DNA of 64,000 nucleotides from an uncultured Kordiimonas sp. Its GTDB lineage: Bacteria > Pseudomonadota > Alphaproteobacteria > Sphingomonadales > Kordiimonadaceae. Shown piece after piece: positions 25,552 to 34,318 of the stretch. The stretch covers positions 862,152 through 926,151 of the forward strand of contig CANNEK010000001.1 in the NCBI GenBank assembly GCA_947503625.1, given 5' to 3'. The position numbers and the translations under genes are program-made. Within the stretch, counting starts at the first letter, position 1. Every line of letters starts with the position of its first letter. The notes below the pieces were generated by a model. The model saw only the letters and a program-made list of their open reading frames with translations, did not search any database and was not told the DNA's origin.

Positions 25552-27000
25552 ATGGCGAAAACACTGTTCGATAAATTATGGGATGCGCATGTTGTCACCG
25601 ACCTCGGAGGCAACAATGCCCTTCTCTATATCGACCGCGTGTTCATTCATGAACGCACAGGCAGTGTTGCCCTGAAAAGCTTGCAGGAAAGTGGGCGTAC
25701 CGTTCGCTTTCCTGCCAATGCGTTCGGTACGATGGATCATATTGTGGACACTGTACCTAACCGCAGCGACAAAACCATGATGCCCAGCGGAGAGGACTTT
25801 ATCACCGCCATGCGCGAAGGCTGCCACTGGGCGGGTATCAAGCTTTTTGATATCAATGACAAAGACCAGGGCATTGTTCATGTTATCTCGCCCGAGCAAG
25901 GTATCGTGTTACCCGGCTTGTCTCTCGTTTGCCCTGACAGTCACACTTGTTCGCAGGGCGCATTCGGCGCACTTGCCTGGGGTATAGGTTCTACCGAAGC
26001 CGAGCATGCGCTTGCCACATCAACACTGCGCGTGAACAAACCGAAGCAAATGCGCATCCGGATTGACGGCAAACTTCCTGAAGGCCTTTCTGCCAAAGAT
26101 GTCATTTTACACATCATTGGTCAGATTGGTGCGGGCGGCGCCAGTGGTCATGCCATTGAGTTTTGTGGACCGGTGGTGGACCAGATGGACATGGAAGCCC
26201 GCATGACCCTGTGCAACATGGGCGCAGAACTTTCTGCCTTTACAGCTGTAATTTCTCCCGACGCCAAAGCCATCGAATTTCTGAAAGGCCGGCCCTATGC
26301 ACCCAAAGGCAGGGAATGGGACAATGCGCTGCAGAAATGGCAGGCGCTACACAGCGACACAGCCGCAACTTTCGATAAAGACATTAGCCTTGATATAAGC
26401 GATTTAAGGGAAACTGTGACATGGGGCACGAGCCCGCAACACGCCATTGAGATAACCGCCAAGATTCCTTCGCCGAATATGGCGGGCAGCAGTGTCGATC
26501 GCGAATCTGTTACCAAGGCCCTTGATTACATCGGGCTCAAGCCTGGCATGCCAATCGCTGGTATTCCTGTCACTGGCGCATTTATCGGGTCTTGCACCAA
26601 CGGTCGCCTTTCTGATCTACGCCGCGCCGCAGCCGTCCTGAAAGGCAAAAAAGTAGCAGACAGTGTGAAGGCCATTTGTGTGCCTGGTTCAATGCTGGTG
26701 AAAGCCGCCGCAGAAAAAGAAGGTCTGGACAGGATATTTATTGAAGCAGGTTTCGAATGGCGGTTACCGGGTTGCTCCATGTGTTTTTACGCCGGAGGGG
26801 AAAGCTTCGGCCATATGGAGAGAGTTATATCAACCACCAATCGGAACTTCGAGAACCGGCAGGGGCCAAAAACACGCACGCACCTTGCCAGTCCGGCCAC
26901 CGTTGCGGCCTCTGCCATCGCGGGCAAGATATGCAGCTTCAAAGACATTGAAACAACCGCTTCTTCGCTCGAACCCGAACCCGTACCAATGGTGAATTAA
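25552..27000 (+). CDS. leuC: LeuC-like hydro-lyase large subunit (aconitase family)
   Basis: The protein is 482 residues, close to LeuC. It has TLFDKLWDAHVV, CPDSHTCSQGAFGALAWGIGSTEAEHALAT and the three [4Fe-4S] cysteines in FIGSCTNGRLSDLR and PGCSMCFYAGGESF. The last motif differs from the GCSMCLAMN of leucine-pathway enzymes, and no leuA or leuB is nearby. A catabolic role is therefore more likely: hydration or isomerisation of a substituted maleate or malate, comparable to dimethylmalate dehydratase or citraconate hydratase. The small subunit follows after three bases. The symbol is by homology only. Confidence 0.85.
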   Translation: MAKTLFDKLWDAHVVTDLGGNNALLYIDRVFIHERTGSVALKSLQESGRTVRFPANAFGTMDHIVDTVPNRSDKTMMPSGEDFITAMREGCHWAGIKLFDINDKDQGIVHVISPEQGIVLPGLSLVCPDSHTCSQGAFGALAWGIGSTEAEHALATSTLRVNKPKQMRIRIDGKLPEGLSAKDVILHIIGQIGAGGASGHAIEFCGPVVDQMDMEARMTLCNMGAELSAFTAVISPDAKAIEFLKGRPYAPKGREWDNALQKWQALHSDTAATFDKDISLDISDLRETVTWGTSPQHAIEITAKIPSPNMAGSSVDRESVTKALDYIGLKPGMPIAGIPVTGAFIGSCTNGRLSDLRRAAAVLKGKKVADSVKAICVPGSMLVKAAAEKEGLDRIFIEAGFEWRLPGCSMCFYAGGESFGHMERVISTTNRNFENRQGPKTRTHLASPATVAASAIAGKICSFKDIETTASSLEPEPVPMVN

Positions 27001-27003
27001 GCC

Positions 27004-27624
27004 ATGGAAAAATTCACCAAAATCACCGCTATCGCCGCGCCGGTTATGCGAACAAACATTGATACTGATATCATTATTCCCTCACGGGAAATGAAGCGTG
27101 TTTCCAAAAAAGGGTTATCAAATGGCCTGTTTGCGGGCTGGCGCTATAGCGATATTGACGCACGGACCCCAAACCCTGAATTCGTACTAAACAAGCCCGG
27201 TTACTTTGGTACTCAAATACTGATCGCAGGCGAGAACTTCGGTTGCGGTTCCTCCCGGGAACATGCGGTTTGGGCACTGGCAGAATATGGCATCAGAGCG
27301 ATCATCGCACCGTCCTTCAGTGCAATTTTCCAGAGCAACTGCATTCAGAATGGATTGTTACCGATCACCCTGTCCTCAGACGATGTTACGGGACTTGCCG
27401 ATCAGGCGAGCGGCGGGTCAGCGGGAGTGTTCTCGGTTGACCTTCTGGAAAACACCATTACTGATCCTGCATCCCGCATACACCCATTTAAAATCGGCAC
27501 AAACCAACGCCAGACATTGCTGGACGGTCTTGACCCGATAGACCGAACGCTGAAGATGAAATCGGAAATCGAGAGATTTGAACTCGCTCACTTCAATGAA
27601 AACAGCTGGGCGGACTTACGATAA
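27004..27624 (+). CDS. leuD: LeuD-like hydro-lyase small subunit
   Basis: The protein is 206 residues, standard for LeuD. It has RTNIDTDIIIPSREMKRVSKKGL, the substrate-loop and swivel signature ENFGCGSSREHAVWALAEYGIRAIIAPSFSAIFQSNCIQNGLLPI. It completes the active site of the large subunit encoded just upstream. It lies three bases after that gene and ends seven bases before a convergent YciI-like gene. As for the large subunit, the leucine pathway is doubtful because of context. Confidence 0.88.
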   Translation: MEKFTKITAIAAPVMRTNIDTDIIIPSREMKRVSKKGLSNGLFAGWRYSDIDARTPNPEFVLNKPGYFGTQILIAGENFGCGSSREHAVWALAEYGIRAIIAPSFSAIFQSNCIQNGLLPITLSSDDVTGLADQASGGSAGVFSVDLLENTITDPASRIHPFKIGTNQRQTLLDGLDPIDRTLKMKSEIERFELAHFNENSWADLR

Positions 27625-27630
27625 AACGGT

Positions 27631-27969
27631 TTATCTGTATGTTATCCCGCCAACGGCCTCACCCAGCGCACCCCGGAACAGATGAAACTCAACTGTCTCC
27701 CAGATCGGAGCCTTGAAGTACGGGTCGGCTTCCAGCCAATTGCGGGCGGTGTCTATTTGATCAGTTTTATAGATCAGCGTTGATCCAATAATAGTTTTTT
27801 GATCTTCCGCAAAAACGGGGCCAGCCACCAGTATATGATCCTGAATATTCTCCACGTGATTAAGATGCCCGAGCATGAACTCTTCTCGTGCATCAATCGC
27901 CTCTTGCCCGGGCTTGTCTTTACAAACAGCCATAACAAACAAAGTGCGTTTTGGATCAGCCTGCGTCAT
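27631..27969 (-). CDS. YciI-like small protein
   Basis: The protein is 112 residues with the ferredoxin-like YciI/YCII pattern: TLFVMAVCKDKPGQEAIDAREEFMLGHLNHVENIQDHILVAGPVFAEDQKTIIGSTLIYKTDQIDTARNWLEADPYFKAPIWETVEFHLFRGALG. The His-Asp pair proposed as an active site in this family is present as HLNHVENIQDHI and DPYFKA. Members include a dehydrochlorinase-like and lactone-type enzymes, but most are uncharacterised. It follows the lyase gene after 41 bases and is probably co-transcribed. Confidence 0.82.
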   Translation of the reverse strand: MTQADPKRTLFVMAVCKDKPGQEAIDAREEFMLGHLNHVENIQDHILVAGPVFAEDQKTIIGSTLIYKTDQIDTARNWLEADPYFKAPIWETVEFHLFRGALGEAVGGITYR

Positions 27970-28010
27970 TCGTTCTCTCCAGATCAGGTTGTTGTTTACA
28001 ACACCGGCTT

Positions 28011-28958
28011 TCAGGCTGGCGCATATCCGTGGGGGTAGCCTTTGGGCAGACCGGCATCAGGCACAAACCCGTAAAGTGGCTCGCCGGGCAAAGCGCCTTC
28101 AACGATCTTGCGCACCTCAAGCAGCTTATCAAGGTCAATCCCTGTGGACAGGCCCATGCTATCCAGCATGTACACAAGGTCTTCCGTGACAATATTGCCA
28201 CTGGCACCGGGCGCAAACGGGCACCCACCAATTCCGCCGAGTGATGCATCAAGGGTGGTAATCCCGACATCAAGAGCTGCCATCACATTCGCAAGGCCGA
28301 CGCCTCGCGTGTTGTGAAGGTGCAGACCCGTAAGCTTGTCATCGCCGACGGCTGCTTTCACAGCCTTTGTCAGACGCCTGACCTGCCCCGGGTTGGCATA
28401 GCCCGTTGTGTCAGACAATCCTACTTCACTGCAGCCTCGGGCCATCAAAGCCTCGGCCAACTGGACAACTGTCCGTTCAGGGATTGGCCCTTCCAGCGTG
28501 CAGCCAAATGCGGTTGATAATCCACCTTCAAACACAGGCCTTTCATCCGCTGGCAGCGTATCGATCAACTCGACGATCCGGGACACCTCGTCCAGCATTT
28601 GCGCGTGTGTTCGGCGCACATTTTTTAAACTGTGCGTTTCACTAACCGACAGCGGAATAGTAATTTTATCAGCCCCGGCCCTGATGGCATTTTCGGCACC
28701 GCGAAAATTCGGCACGAGCACTGCAACCGTCAGGTTCGGTATTGTCTTGGCAAACGCAACCAGTTCTGCTGTGTCGGCTAGTTGCGGTAGAATTTTCGCT
28801 GGCACGAACGAACCAACCTCAATTTCCGGGACGCCAGCCTCCGCCTCGGCTTTCACCCACGCTTTTTTTGCATCAAGCGGCATGATTCTGTCTATACTCT
28901 GCAGACCATCACGCGGACCAACTTCGCTAATTTCAATATCGATCGACGGTTTACTCAC
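28011..28958 (-). CDS. HMG-CoA-lyase-like carbon-carbon lyase, second copy
   Basis: The protein is 315 residues from a GTG at 28958, chosen for the GGAG site nine bases upstream; an in-frame TTG at 28985 is the alternative. Active-site residues are intact: VGPRDGLQ, GLHLHNTRGVG and LGGIGGCPFAPGASGN. It is paralogous to the gene at 7268-8215. The divergent neighbour is a CoA-transferase, and a 16-base motif lies between them, so the pair can activate and then split a hydroxy acid delivered by the LeuCD-like hydro-lyase. Products would be acetyl- or propionyl-CoA and a keto acid, by analogy. Confidence 0.9.
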   Translation of the reverse strand: MSKPSIDIEISEVGPRDGLQSIDRIMPLDAKKAWVKAEAEAGVPEIEVGSFVPAKILPQLADTAELVAFAKTIPNLTVAVLVPNFRGAENAIRAGADKITIPLSVSETHSLKNVRRTHAQMLDEVSRIVELIDTLPADERPVFEGGLSTAFGCTLEGPIPERTVVQLAEALMARGCSEVGLSDTTGYANPGQVRRLTKAVKAAVGDDKLTGLHLHNTRGVGLANVMAALDVGITTLDASLGGIGGCPFAPGASGNIVTEDLVYMLDSMGLSTGIDLDKLLEVRKIVEGALPGEPLYGFVPDAGLPKGYPHGYAPA

Positions 28959-29044
28959 TGTGTTACTCCGGCCTTTTTCAGGCAATTACGGGGGCTTAGC
29001 AATGATGGCGCTACTGAATTTCCGGTTGAACCATCGTTTTAATT

Positions 29045-29060
29045 GCTCTATTGATATAAC
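29045..29060. promoter_or_regulatory. 16-base AT-rich operator copy (minus orientation)
   Basis: On the minus strand this reads GTTATATCAATAGAGC; its left nine bases match the site at 24560 exactly, and the right half is degraded. It lies between the divergent lyase and CoA-transferase genes. Confidence 0.52.
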
Positions 29061-29140
29061 AATTGAGGTTTTGCGATCAAGCATCAATTTGATTGCACTA
29101 GTTTTCCCTCTGCTGCAATCGTCGGGAATGAAGGGGCACC

Positions 29141-30331
29141 ATGACGGACAACCAGCAACTGCCGCTAGCCGGCATCAAGGTTATCGAGTTCACACACATG
29201 GTGATGGGCCCGACTGTCGGCGTTATGCTCGGCGACCTTGGCGCAGATGTCATCAAAATCGAACCAACCAAGGGCGACAACACGCGGAGACTGGTTGGAT
29301 CCGGTTCCGGCTACTTCCCGATGTACAACCGGAACAAACGCAGTATCTGCCTCGATATGAAATCGGCCGAAGGCAAAGACATTGCCTACAAGCTGATTGC
29401 TGATGCAGATATCGTGATCGAAAATTTTCGGCCCGGGGCCATGCAGAAACTGGGATTTGACTATGATTCTCTGCGGAAAATTAATGAGCGCCTGATTTAC
29501 TGCTCCGAAAAGGGGTTCCTGAAAGGCCCTTATGAAGAGCGCACCGCGCTTGATGAAGTGGCGCAGATGATGGGCGGTCTTGCCTACATGACTGGCCCCC
29601 CCGGCAGACCGCTGCGCGCCGGTGCCAGCGTGATCGATGTTACAGGCGGGATGTTCGGCGTTATCGCCATACTGGCTGCTATTGAAGAGCGCCACAGAAC
29701 CGGCAAAGGCCAGTATGTCAAAAGCTCGCTCTATGAAACCACAGCTTATCTCGTCGGCCAGCATATGGCACAGTATGCAGTTACCGGCACCCCGGCGCAG
29801 CCAATGCCGGCCCGGATTTCTTCCTGGGCCATTTACGACGTGTTTGAAACCGCCGACGACGACAATGTTTTTGTCGGGGTTGTAAGTGACACACAGTGGG
29901 TCGCCTTTTGCGAAGCGTTTGGTTTACCCGAGATGGCCGACAATGCCGATTACGCTACCAACCCCGAAAGGGTAAAACGCCGTGATAGCCTGATGCCAAC
30001 GGTGCGGGCACTTTTCCGTCAGTTCACCAAAACAGAGTTGATGACAAAGCTGGAGACAACGGGCCTTCCATTCGCTCCCATTGCCAAACCTCAGGATTTG
30101 ATTGACGATCCCCACCTCAATGCAGAAGGCGGCCTCATTGAAGTGACGCTGGAAGATGGTCAAAAAGCGAAACTGCCCGCATTGCCGATCGAGATGAAAG
30201 GCCAGAGGCTCGCGTTGCGTTCGGACCTTCCACAAATAGGCGAACACACCAGTGATGTTCTGGCTGAACTGGGCTATGATGATGAGACAATAGCCGCAAT
30301 GGCCAACGAGGGCAAAATCCGGTTAGGTTGA
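29141..30331 (+). CDS. CaiB/BaiF family III CoA-transferase, second copy
   Basis: The protein is 396 residues with GIKVIEFTHMVMGPTVGVMLGDLGADVIKIEP, NKRSICLDMKSAEGK, ENFRPGAMQKLGFDYDSL and a catalytic-position Asp in GASVIDVTGGMFG. A GGGG ribosome site precedes ATG 29141. It transfers CoA to an organic acid. Together with the divergent lyase and the upstream LeuCD-like pair it forms a plausible hydrate-activate-cleave sequence. A frame of about 330 codons crossing this start on the same strand (28408-29403) is antisense to the lyase and is not a gene. Confidence 0.92.
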   Translation: MTDNQQLPLAGIKVIEFTHMVMGPTVGVMLGDLGADVIKIEPTKGDNTRRLVGSGSGYFPMYNRNKRSICLDMKSAEGKDIAYKLIADADIVIENFRPGAMQKLGFDYDSLRKINERLIYCSEKGFLKGPYEERTALDEVAQMMGGLAYMTGPPGRPLRAGASVIDVTGGMFGVIAILAAIEERHRTGKGQYVKSSLYETTAYLVGQHMAQYAVTGTPAQPMPARISSWAIYDVFETADDDNVFVGVVSDTQWVAFCEAFGLPEMADNADYATNPERVKRRDSLMPTVRALFRQFTKTELMTKLETTGLPFAPIAKPQDLIDDPHLNAEGGLIEVTLEDGQKAKLPALPIEMKGQRLALRSDLPQIGEHTSDVLAELGYDDETIAAMANEGKIRLG

Positions 30332-30624
30332 TGGCAAAGAACGAGCATACGCTTAAGGCAATCGCGGACGCTGCAACGCAGAAGCGACCACGCTATTTTA
30401 ACGACCCTGCCACGGATGAGTTGCTGGCAATAGTTCTGGAACTCGCCGAGGACAACTGTGTGCTGCGCGACAGACTACAGTCTGCCGAAGCGATCAGCAC
30501 CGGCATCAATCGCCTGATTGATGACTACAATGTGTCGGAGCAGGAAACGCAAGAGCGCCTCGACGCCCACAGCGAAACCATGAATACTCTGTTCGGGCGC
30601 ATTGCCGAATTGGTTGAAAAATAA
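30331..30624 (+). CDS. Small protein of unknown function, coiled-coil-like
   Basis: The protein is 97 residues. ATG 30331 shares a base with the CoA-transferase stop (TGATG), which supports translation. It is hydrophilic, lacks signal or membrane segments, and its second half (LAEDNCVLRDRLQSAEAISTGINRLIDDYNVSEQETQERLDAH) looks like a long helix or coiled coil. I do not recognise a family. Small helical partners are common next to CoA-transferases and oxygenases in such clusters, but no role can be assigned. Confidence 0.68.
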   Translation: MAKNEHTLKAIADAATQKRPRYFNDPATDELLAIVLELAEDNCVLRDRLQSAEAISTGINRLIDDYNVSEQETQERLDAHSETMNTLFGRIAELVEK

Positions 30625-30628
30625 GCCT

Positions 30629-31741
30629 TCAGGCAGCCTTTTGCGCCGTCACCACATACCATGAAAGCGGGCCATCAAGCTGATCCAGATAATGCGCTTT
30701 TACACTATTCTCGCCAAAGCCCGCACCTGTCAGCAACGAAGGAATATCCGCCTCGGCATAATCAAGCCAAAAGGGTTCGCCGTTATTTTCTTTCTGCCAT
30801 TCAGACAAAAACTGAACGAAGGGCGGCAAACGATCCGTTTGAACAGCAACATCCTGATGCAGACAAAGTCCGCCCGGTGCAAGCAGCCGTGCGCATTCCC
30901 GCATTACAGGTTCCTGATGGCTGGCTGCGGTTTCATGCAGCATATTGTGTGAAACAATCAGGTCGAATGAGCCGTCCTCAAATGGCAGGTCACCCGCATC
31001 TGCAAGATGGAATGTAACAGAAGCCCCCAGTGCATCAGCGCGCGCTTTGGCATATCGCAACATAGCTGGCGAAACATCTACGGCATGCACCTCCGCTTGC
31101 GGAAACTCTGCCGGGTAGTAGCTTGTTTGCGCTCCGGCCGAACAACCAAGCTCCAAAATCCGCTTGGGAGCAAAATCCGGCCTTGTTTCGTGAATAAAAT
31201 TGATGATCCGCTGAGCTTTCGAATCGTTCGCACCTATATTCTGGCCAAGCGCGTATATGTTTCCGCCCATCTCATACAAAAGTCCGGCACCCAGGTCCCC
31301 GTCAAAGCGGTCCAGCAGGTAACCGCCCGGTTGGCAATGGATATCAGCTTTGCGGATATAGTCGGGTGGACTGAAAGAATTCGACGCCTCAACTTTTGCG
31401 ACACCTATCTGCGTGCTCGCCGCGGTTGCTATGCGGTCATAATCAGCATCGATCTGTTCAGCAAGCATAGCCCACATACGGTGCTGGGACGCCCGGTTCA
31501 GGCTCGACCACAGTTTATAAAGCTCCAGCCGCTTCAAGGCTTCACGAAAATCAGCCGACTTCGCCACAGGCCGGCCCAGTTCAGCTTCAGCTTCCGGTTT
31601 GACGACTTTTTCATAGGCATTCATCAAAGCGGGTTGCAAAACCCTGCCAACAGCACGCTTCATCGCCAGAACCGCAATCCGCCTGCTGGTTCCATCATGA
31701 TCCGTTCGAGGCATGAGATCGTGGGTTAAACTTCGGGACAT
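30629..31741 (-). CDS. Class I SAM-dependent methyltransferase
   Basis: The protein is 370 residues. An N-terminal helical domain of about 190 residues is followed by a Rossmann methyltransferase: ILELGCSAGAQTSYYPAEFP (motif I), VHAVDVSPAMLRYAKARA (motif II) and DAGDLPFEDGSFDLIVSHNMLHE (motifs III-IV). The helical front part resembles that of O-methyltransferases that dimerise. Demethylation/methylation of a substrate carboxyl or hydroxyl is possible. It is divergent from an MFS gene, with a 16-base motif in the shared promoter. Confidence 0.88.
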   Translation of the reverse strand: MSRSLTHDLMPRTDHDGTSRRIAVLAMKRAVGRVLQPALMNAYEKVVKPEAEAELGRPVAKSADFREALKRLELYKLWSSLNRASQHRMWAMLAEQIDADYDRIATAASTQIGVAKVEASNSFSPPDYIRKADIHCQPGGYLLDRFDGDLGAGLLYEMGGNIYALGQNIGANDSKAQRIINFIHETRPDFAPKRILELGCSAGAQTSYYPAEFPQAEVHAVDVSPAMLRYAKARADALGASVTFHLADAGDLPFEDGSFDLIVSHNMLHETAASHQEPVMRECARLLAPGGLCLHQDVAVQTDRLPPFVQFLSEWQKENNGEPFWLDYAEADIPSLLTGAGFGENSVKAHYLDQLDGPLSWYVVTAQKAA

Positions 31742-31775
31742 AGGTGCTTGTTCCAGAATTAGAGTTTGCTTGGTT

Positions 31776-31791
31776 GTTATAGATATATAAC
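31776..31791. promoter_or_regulatory. 16-base AT-rich operator copy, best palindrome
   Basis: GTTATAGATATATAAC is palindromic except for one base pair. It lies between the divergent methyltransferase and MFS genes. Confidence 0.62.
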
Positions 31792-31839
31792 ATATATTGC
31801 GCGCGACAAAGATATTTCCACGGGATCAGGGGCCAGCAA

Positions 31840-33159
31840 ATGCAAGCACTAAAATCATCGTTCATTTGGGGCTGGGGCCTTGGATCAGTTGGGCTGGCGG
31901 TGGTGCATAACACGCTGAATGTACTTCTGATGGCGTACCTGATTCGAGTGGTCGGGATTGAGCCGGCACTGGCAGGCACCATTGTGCTTGCAACCAAAAT
32001 GCTCGATGTCCTTACCGATATGCCTGTTGGCTGGTTTTCTGACAGAACACAGTCATCCATGGGCAGGCGGCGACCCTTCCTTCTTGCCGCGGCATTGGTC
32101 ACCCCCATCGCCGCCTACAGCCTGTTTAGCGCTGGCCCCGGGGCGCAAACCCAGGTCATCATTAGCCTGCTGCTCCTGAGCGCTGTTGGTTACACTTTAT
32201 TCAACGTACCCTACCTTTCCATGCCTGCTGAAATGACCAAAAGCCCTGATGTACGCACCAGCATGGTGGGTATACGTTCGTCGGCCATTGCCGTTGGCAC
32301 CTTTTTTGGTATATCGCTTGCCCCCATTATCGTCGGAAAGCTCGGCGGTGGTGCCACTGGTTATGATGGTCTGGCATTGGTAATGGCCGTAACAATATTC
32401 GCAGCATTCTTTGGTTGTTTCATGAGCCTTAAGGGAGCGCCGGATCACGCATCCGCTGAGCCCCCGGCACCCCTGCTCGCACAACTGAGGTCCATTGTCA
32501 GGGGGCGCAGTTATCAGATGTTGTTGTCTATCAAAATATTGCACCTTCTGGGGTTGGCAGTAGGCTCTGGTAGCCTGTTTTTCTTTTTTGCTTCAGCCCT
32601 GCAGTATGACGCAACGATGCTCGGCATATATGGCGGGGTCACTACCTTGACCTGGACACTCGTCATGCCTTTCTGGACCAGCCTCGCAAACCGTATCGGC
32701 AAACGCAAAGGATACATGCTTGCAACGGCTTTTTACACGCTGGTTACGCTGACATGGCTACTGGCGGAACCACAGGAGCCATTTGCGTTGCTTGTCACAC
32801 GGGCCATTGCTTTTGGCGTGCTGTCAGGAGGCATGCTGCTGATGGGAAACGGGATGCTGCAGGACATTATGGATGATGATTACCGCCGCCACGGCGAACG
32901 CCGTAACGGTGTGTTTGCCGCGAGTTATAGCCTGACGGAAAAAATAACATCTGGACTCGCTGCGCAAATTCTGGGTTTTATTCTATCATTTACAGGGTAT
33001 CAACGCGGTGCGGCAGAGCAAACGGCAGACGCGATTGGCGGCCTTTACTTCACCGTCGGCATCGTTCCAACAGTTTGCATGGGGTTAAGCCTCATCGCGA
33101 TATACTATTACACGCTGCATGAAGATGATTTACGCGCTCAGGATTCCAAAGCACCCTGA
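31840..33159 (+). CDS. MFS transporter of the GPH/MFS_2 type
   Basis: The protein is 439 residues with 12 predicted helices. The segment MLDVLTDMPVGWFSDRTQSSMGRRRPFLLAAALVTPIAAY is the GPH (glycoside-pentoside-hexuronide:cation) signature D-x-x-x-G-x-x-S-D-R-T-x-S-x-G-R-R-R-P. Characterised members move sugars, glucuronides or other glycosides with a cation. It is a second inner-membrane carrier in the putative regulon. It ends three bases from the convergent oxidoreductase gene. Confidence 0.9.
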   Translation: MQALKSSFIWGWGLGSVGLAVVHNTLNVLLMAYLIRVVGIEPALAGTIVLATKMLDVLTDMPVGWFSDRTQSSMGRRRPFLLAAALVTPIAAYSLFSAGPGAQTQVIISLLLLSAVGYTLFNVPYLSMPAEMTKSPDVRTSMVGIRSSAIAVGTFFGISLAPIIVGKLGGGATGYDGLALVMAVTIFAAFFGCFMSLKGAPDHASAEPPAPLLAQLRSIVRGRSYQMLLSIKILHLLGLAVGSGSLFFFFASALQYDATMLGIYGGVTTLTWTLVMPFWTSLANRIGKRKGYMLATAFYTLVTLTWLLAEPQEPFALLVTRAIAFGVLSGGMLLMGNGMLQDIMDDDYRRHGERRNGVFAASYSLTEKITSGLAAQILGFILSFTGYQRGAAEQTADAIGGLYFTVGIVPTVCMGLSLIAIYYYTLHEDDLRAQDSKAP

Positions 33160-33162
33160 GCG

Positions 33163-34206
33163 CTAGTCATCGCCGGATACATGGACGATCTGCTTGCCAA
33201 CATTCTTGCCTTCATAAAGGCGCATCAGCGCCGTCGGCATCATCTCAAGCCCCTCCAGCCGGTCTTCCTGATAGGTGAGATCACCTTTGGCAATCCAGTT
33301 GGCCATTTTTGCCTCGGCTTCCTCGAACATCGGCTCATAGTCATAAACAAAGAACCCCTGCATCCTGGCACGCATATGGCCAACTTCCCCCCAGTTGCGC
33401 AGCCTGTAAGGCTCATCGTTTAAATATTCTGAAATACGCCCGCAGCAGATGATGCGCGCATAACGGTTCAGGTGCATAAGTACGGCATCGAGAATTGAAC
33501 CACCAACATTGTCAAAGAAGATATCGACACCATCCGGTGCCGCTTCCTTTAAATCACTATCCAAATCGCCATTTTTGTAATTGATCGCAGCATGACAGCC
33601 CAGCTTTTCAATCAAAACCCGGCACTTTTCGTCAGAGCCAGCGATGCCAACAACCCGGCATCCCATAAGGCGCGCCAGCTGAACAGCAATGTTGCCCACA
33701 CCGCCCAATGCGCCGGAAACAACAACGGTCTCACCCGGTTTGAGCTTGCCTATGTCCTTCAGTGAACAATAGGATGTGAAACCCGTCATTCCAAGAACAC
33801 CAAGGCCTGTCGCAATCGGTGCCACCTTCTGGCGTATCGGAAACATCAAACTGCCCGGTGCGCCATTAGCGACAGCATAATCCTGCCAGCCAAGTTTGCC
33901 CTGCACAATGGTGCCGCTAGGCCACTCGGGGTTTTTGCTTTCTACTATCTCGCCCACACCGCGCCCCCGCATGACGTCTCCGATCTCCAGGGGTGCTTCA
34001 ATGCCGGCACCGTCAATCATATAGTTGCGCATCACAGGTGCCACCGACAAATATCGGGTGCGGATCAGGAACTCTCCATCTCCAATTGCCGGAATACTTC
34101 CATCGACAAGGCCGAAGTCACTTTCCCGAACCGGTCGACCAATGGGACGTGCCGCAAGGCACCATTGTCGGTTGATTGTCTCTGAGCGGGTGTCCGGCAT
34201 AAGCAT
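33163..34206 (-). CDS. NADP-dependent MDR oxidoreductase, PTGR/quinone-reductase-like
   Basis: The protein is 347 residues from ATG 34206, chosen for AAGGAG six bases upstream; the open frame extends to 34281. It is a medium-chain dehydrogenase without zinc ligands. It has LSVAPVMRNYM near the N-terminus, the nucleotide-binding VVVSGALGGVGNIAVQLARLMGCRVVGIAGS and the GVDIFFDNVGGSILDAVL segment typical of prostaglandin/leukotriene reductases and YncB-like enzymes, which reduce alpha,beta-unsaturated ketones. A paralogue lies at 49326-50348. It is divergent from an alpha/beta hydrolase. Confidence 0.9.
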   Translation of the reverse strand: MLMPDTRSETINRQWCLAARPIGRPVRESDFGLVDGSIPAIGDGEFLIRTRYLSVAPVMRNYMIDGAGIEAPLEIGDVMRGRGVGEIVESKNPEWPSGTIVQGKLGWQDYAVANGAPGSLMFPIRQKVAPIATGLGVLGMTGFTSYCSLKDIGKLKPGETVVVSGALGGVGNIAVQLARLMGCRVVGIAGSDEKCRVLIEKLGCHAAINYKNGDLDSDLKEAAPDGVDIFFDNVGGSILDAVLMHLNRYARIICCGRISEYLNDEPYRLRNWGEVGHMRARMQGFFVYDYEPMFEEAEAKMANWIAKGDLTYQEDRLEGLEMMPTALMRLYEGKNVGKQIVHVSGDD

Positions 34207-34318
34207 GTCTCCTTGAGTGACAATCCTGACAATACGGACGGACCGTTCCATGATGTAAGTCATTCCCGGACATTTGGACAAACGGCATGCTCCCGGTAAA
34301 GCCTGTTGGAGGGAACAG

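Noticed and set aside
28408-29403. 331-codon frame on the plus strand
   Set aside because: It is antisense to the HMG-CoA-lyase-like gene and then overlaps the CoA-transferase start in another frame; composition is not protein-like.
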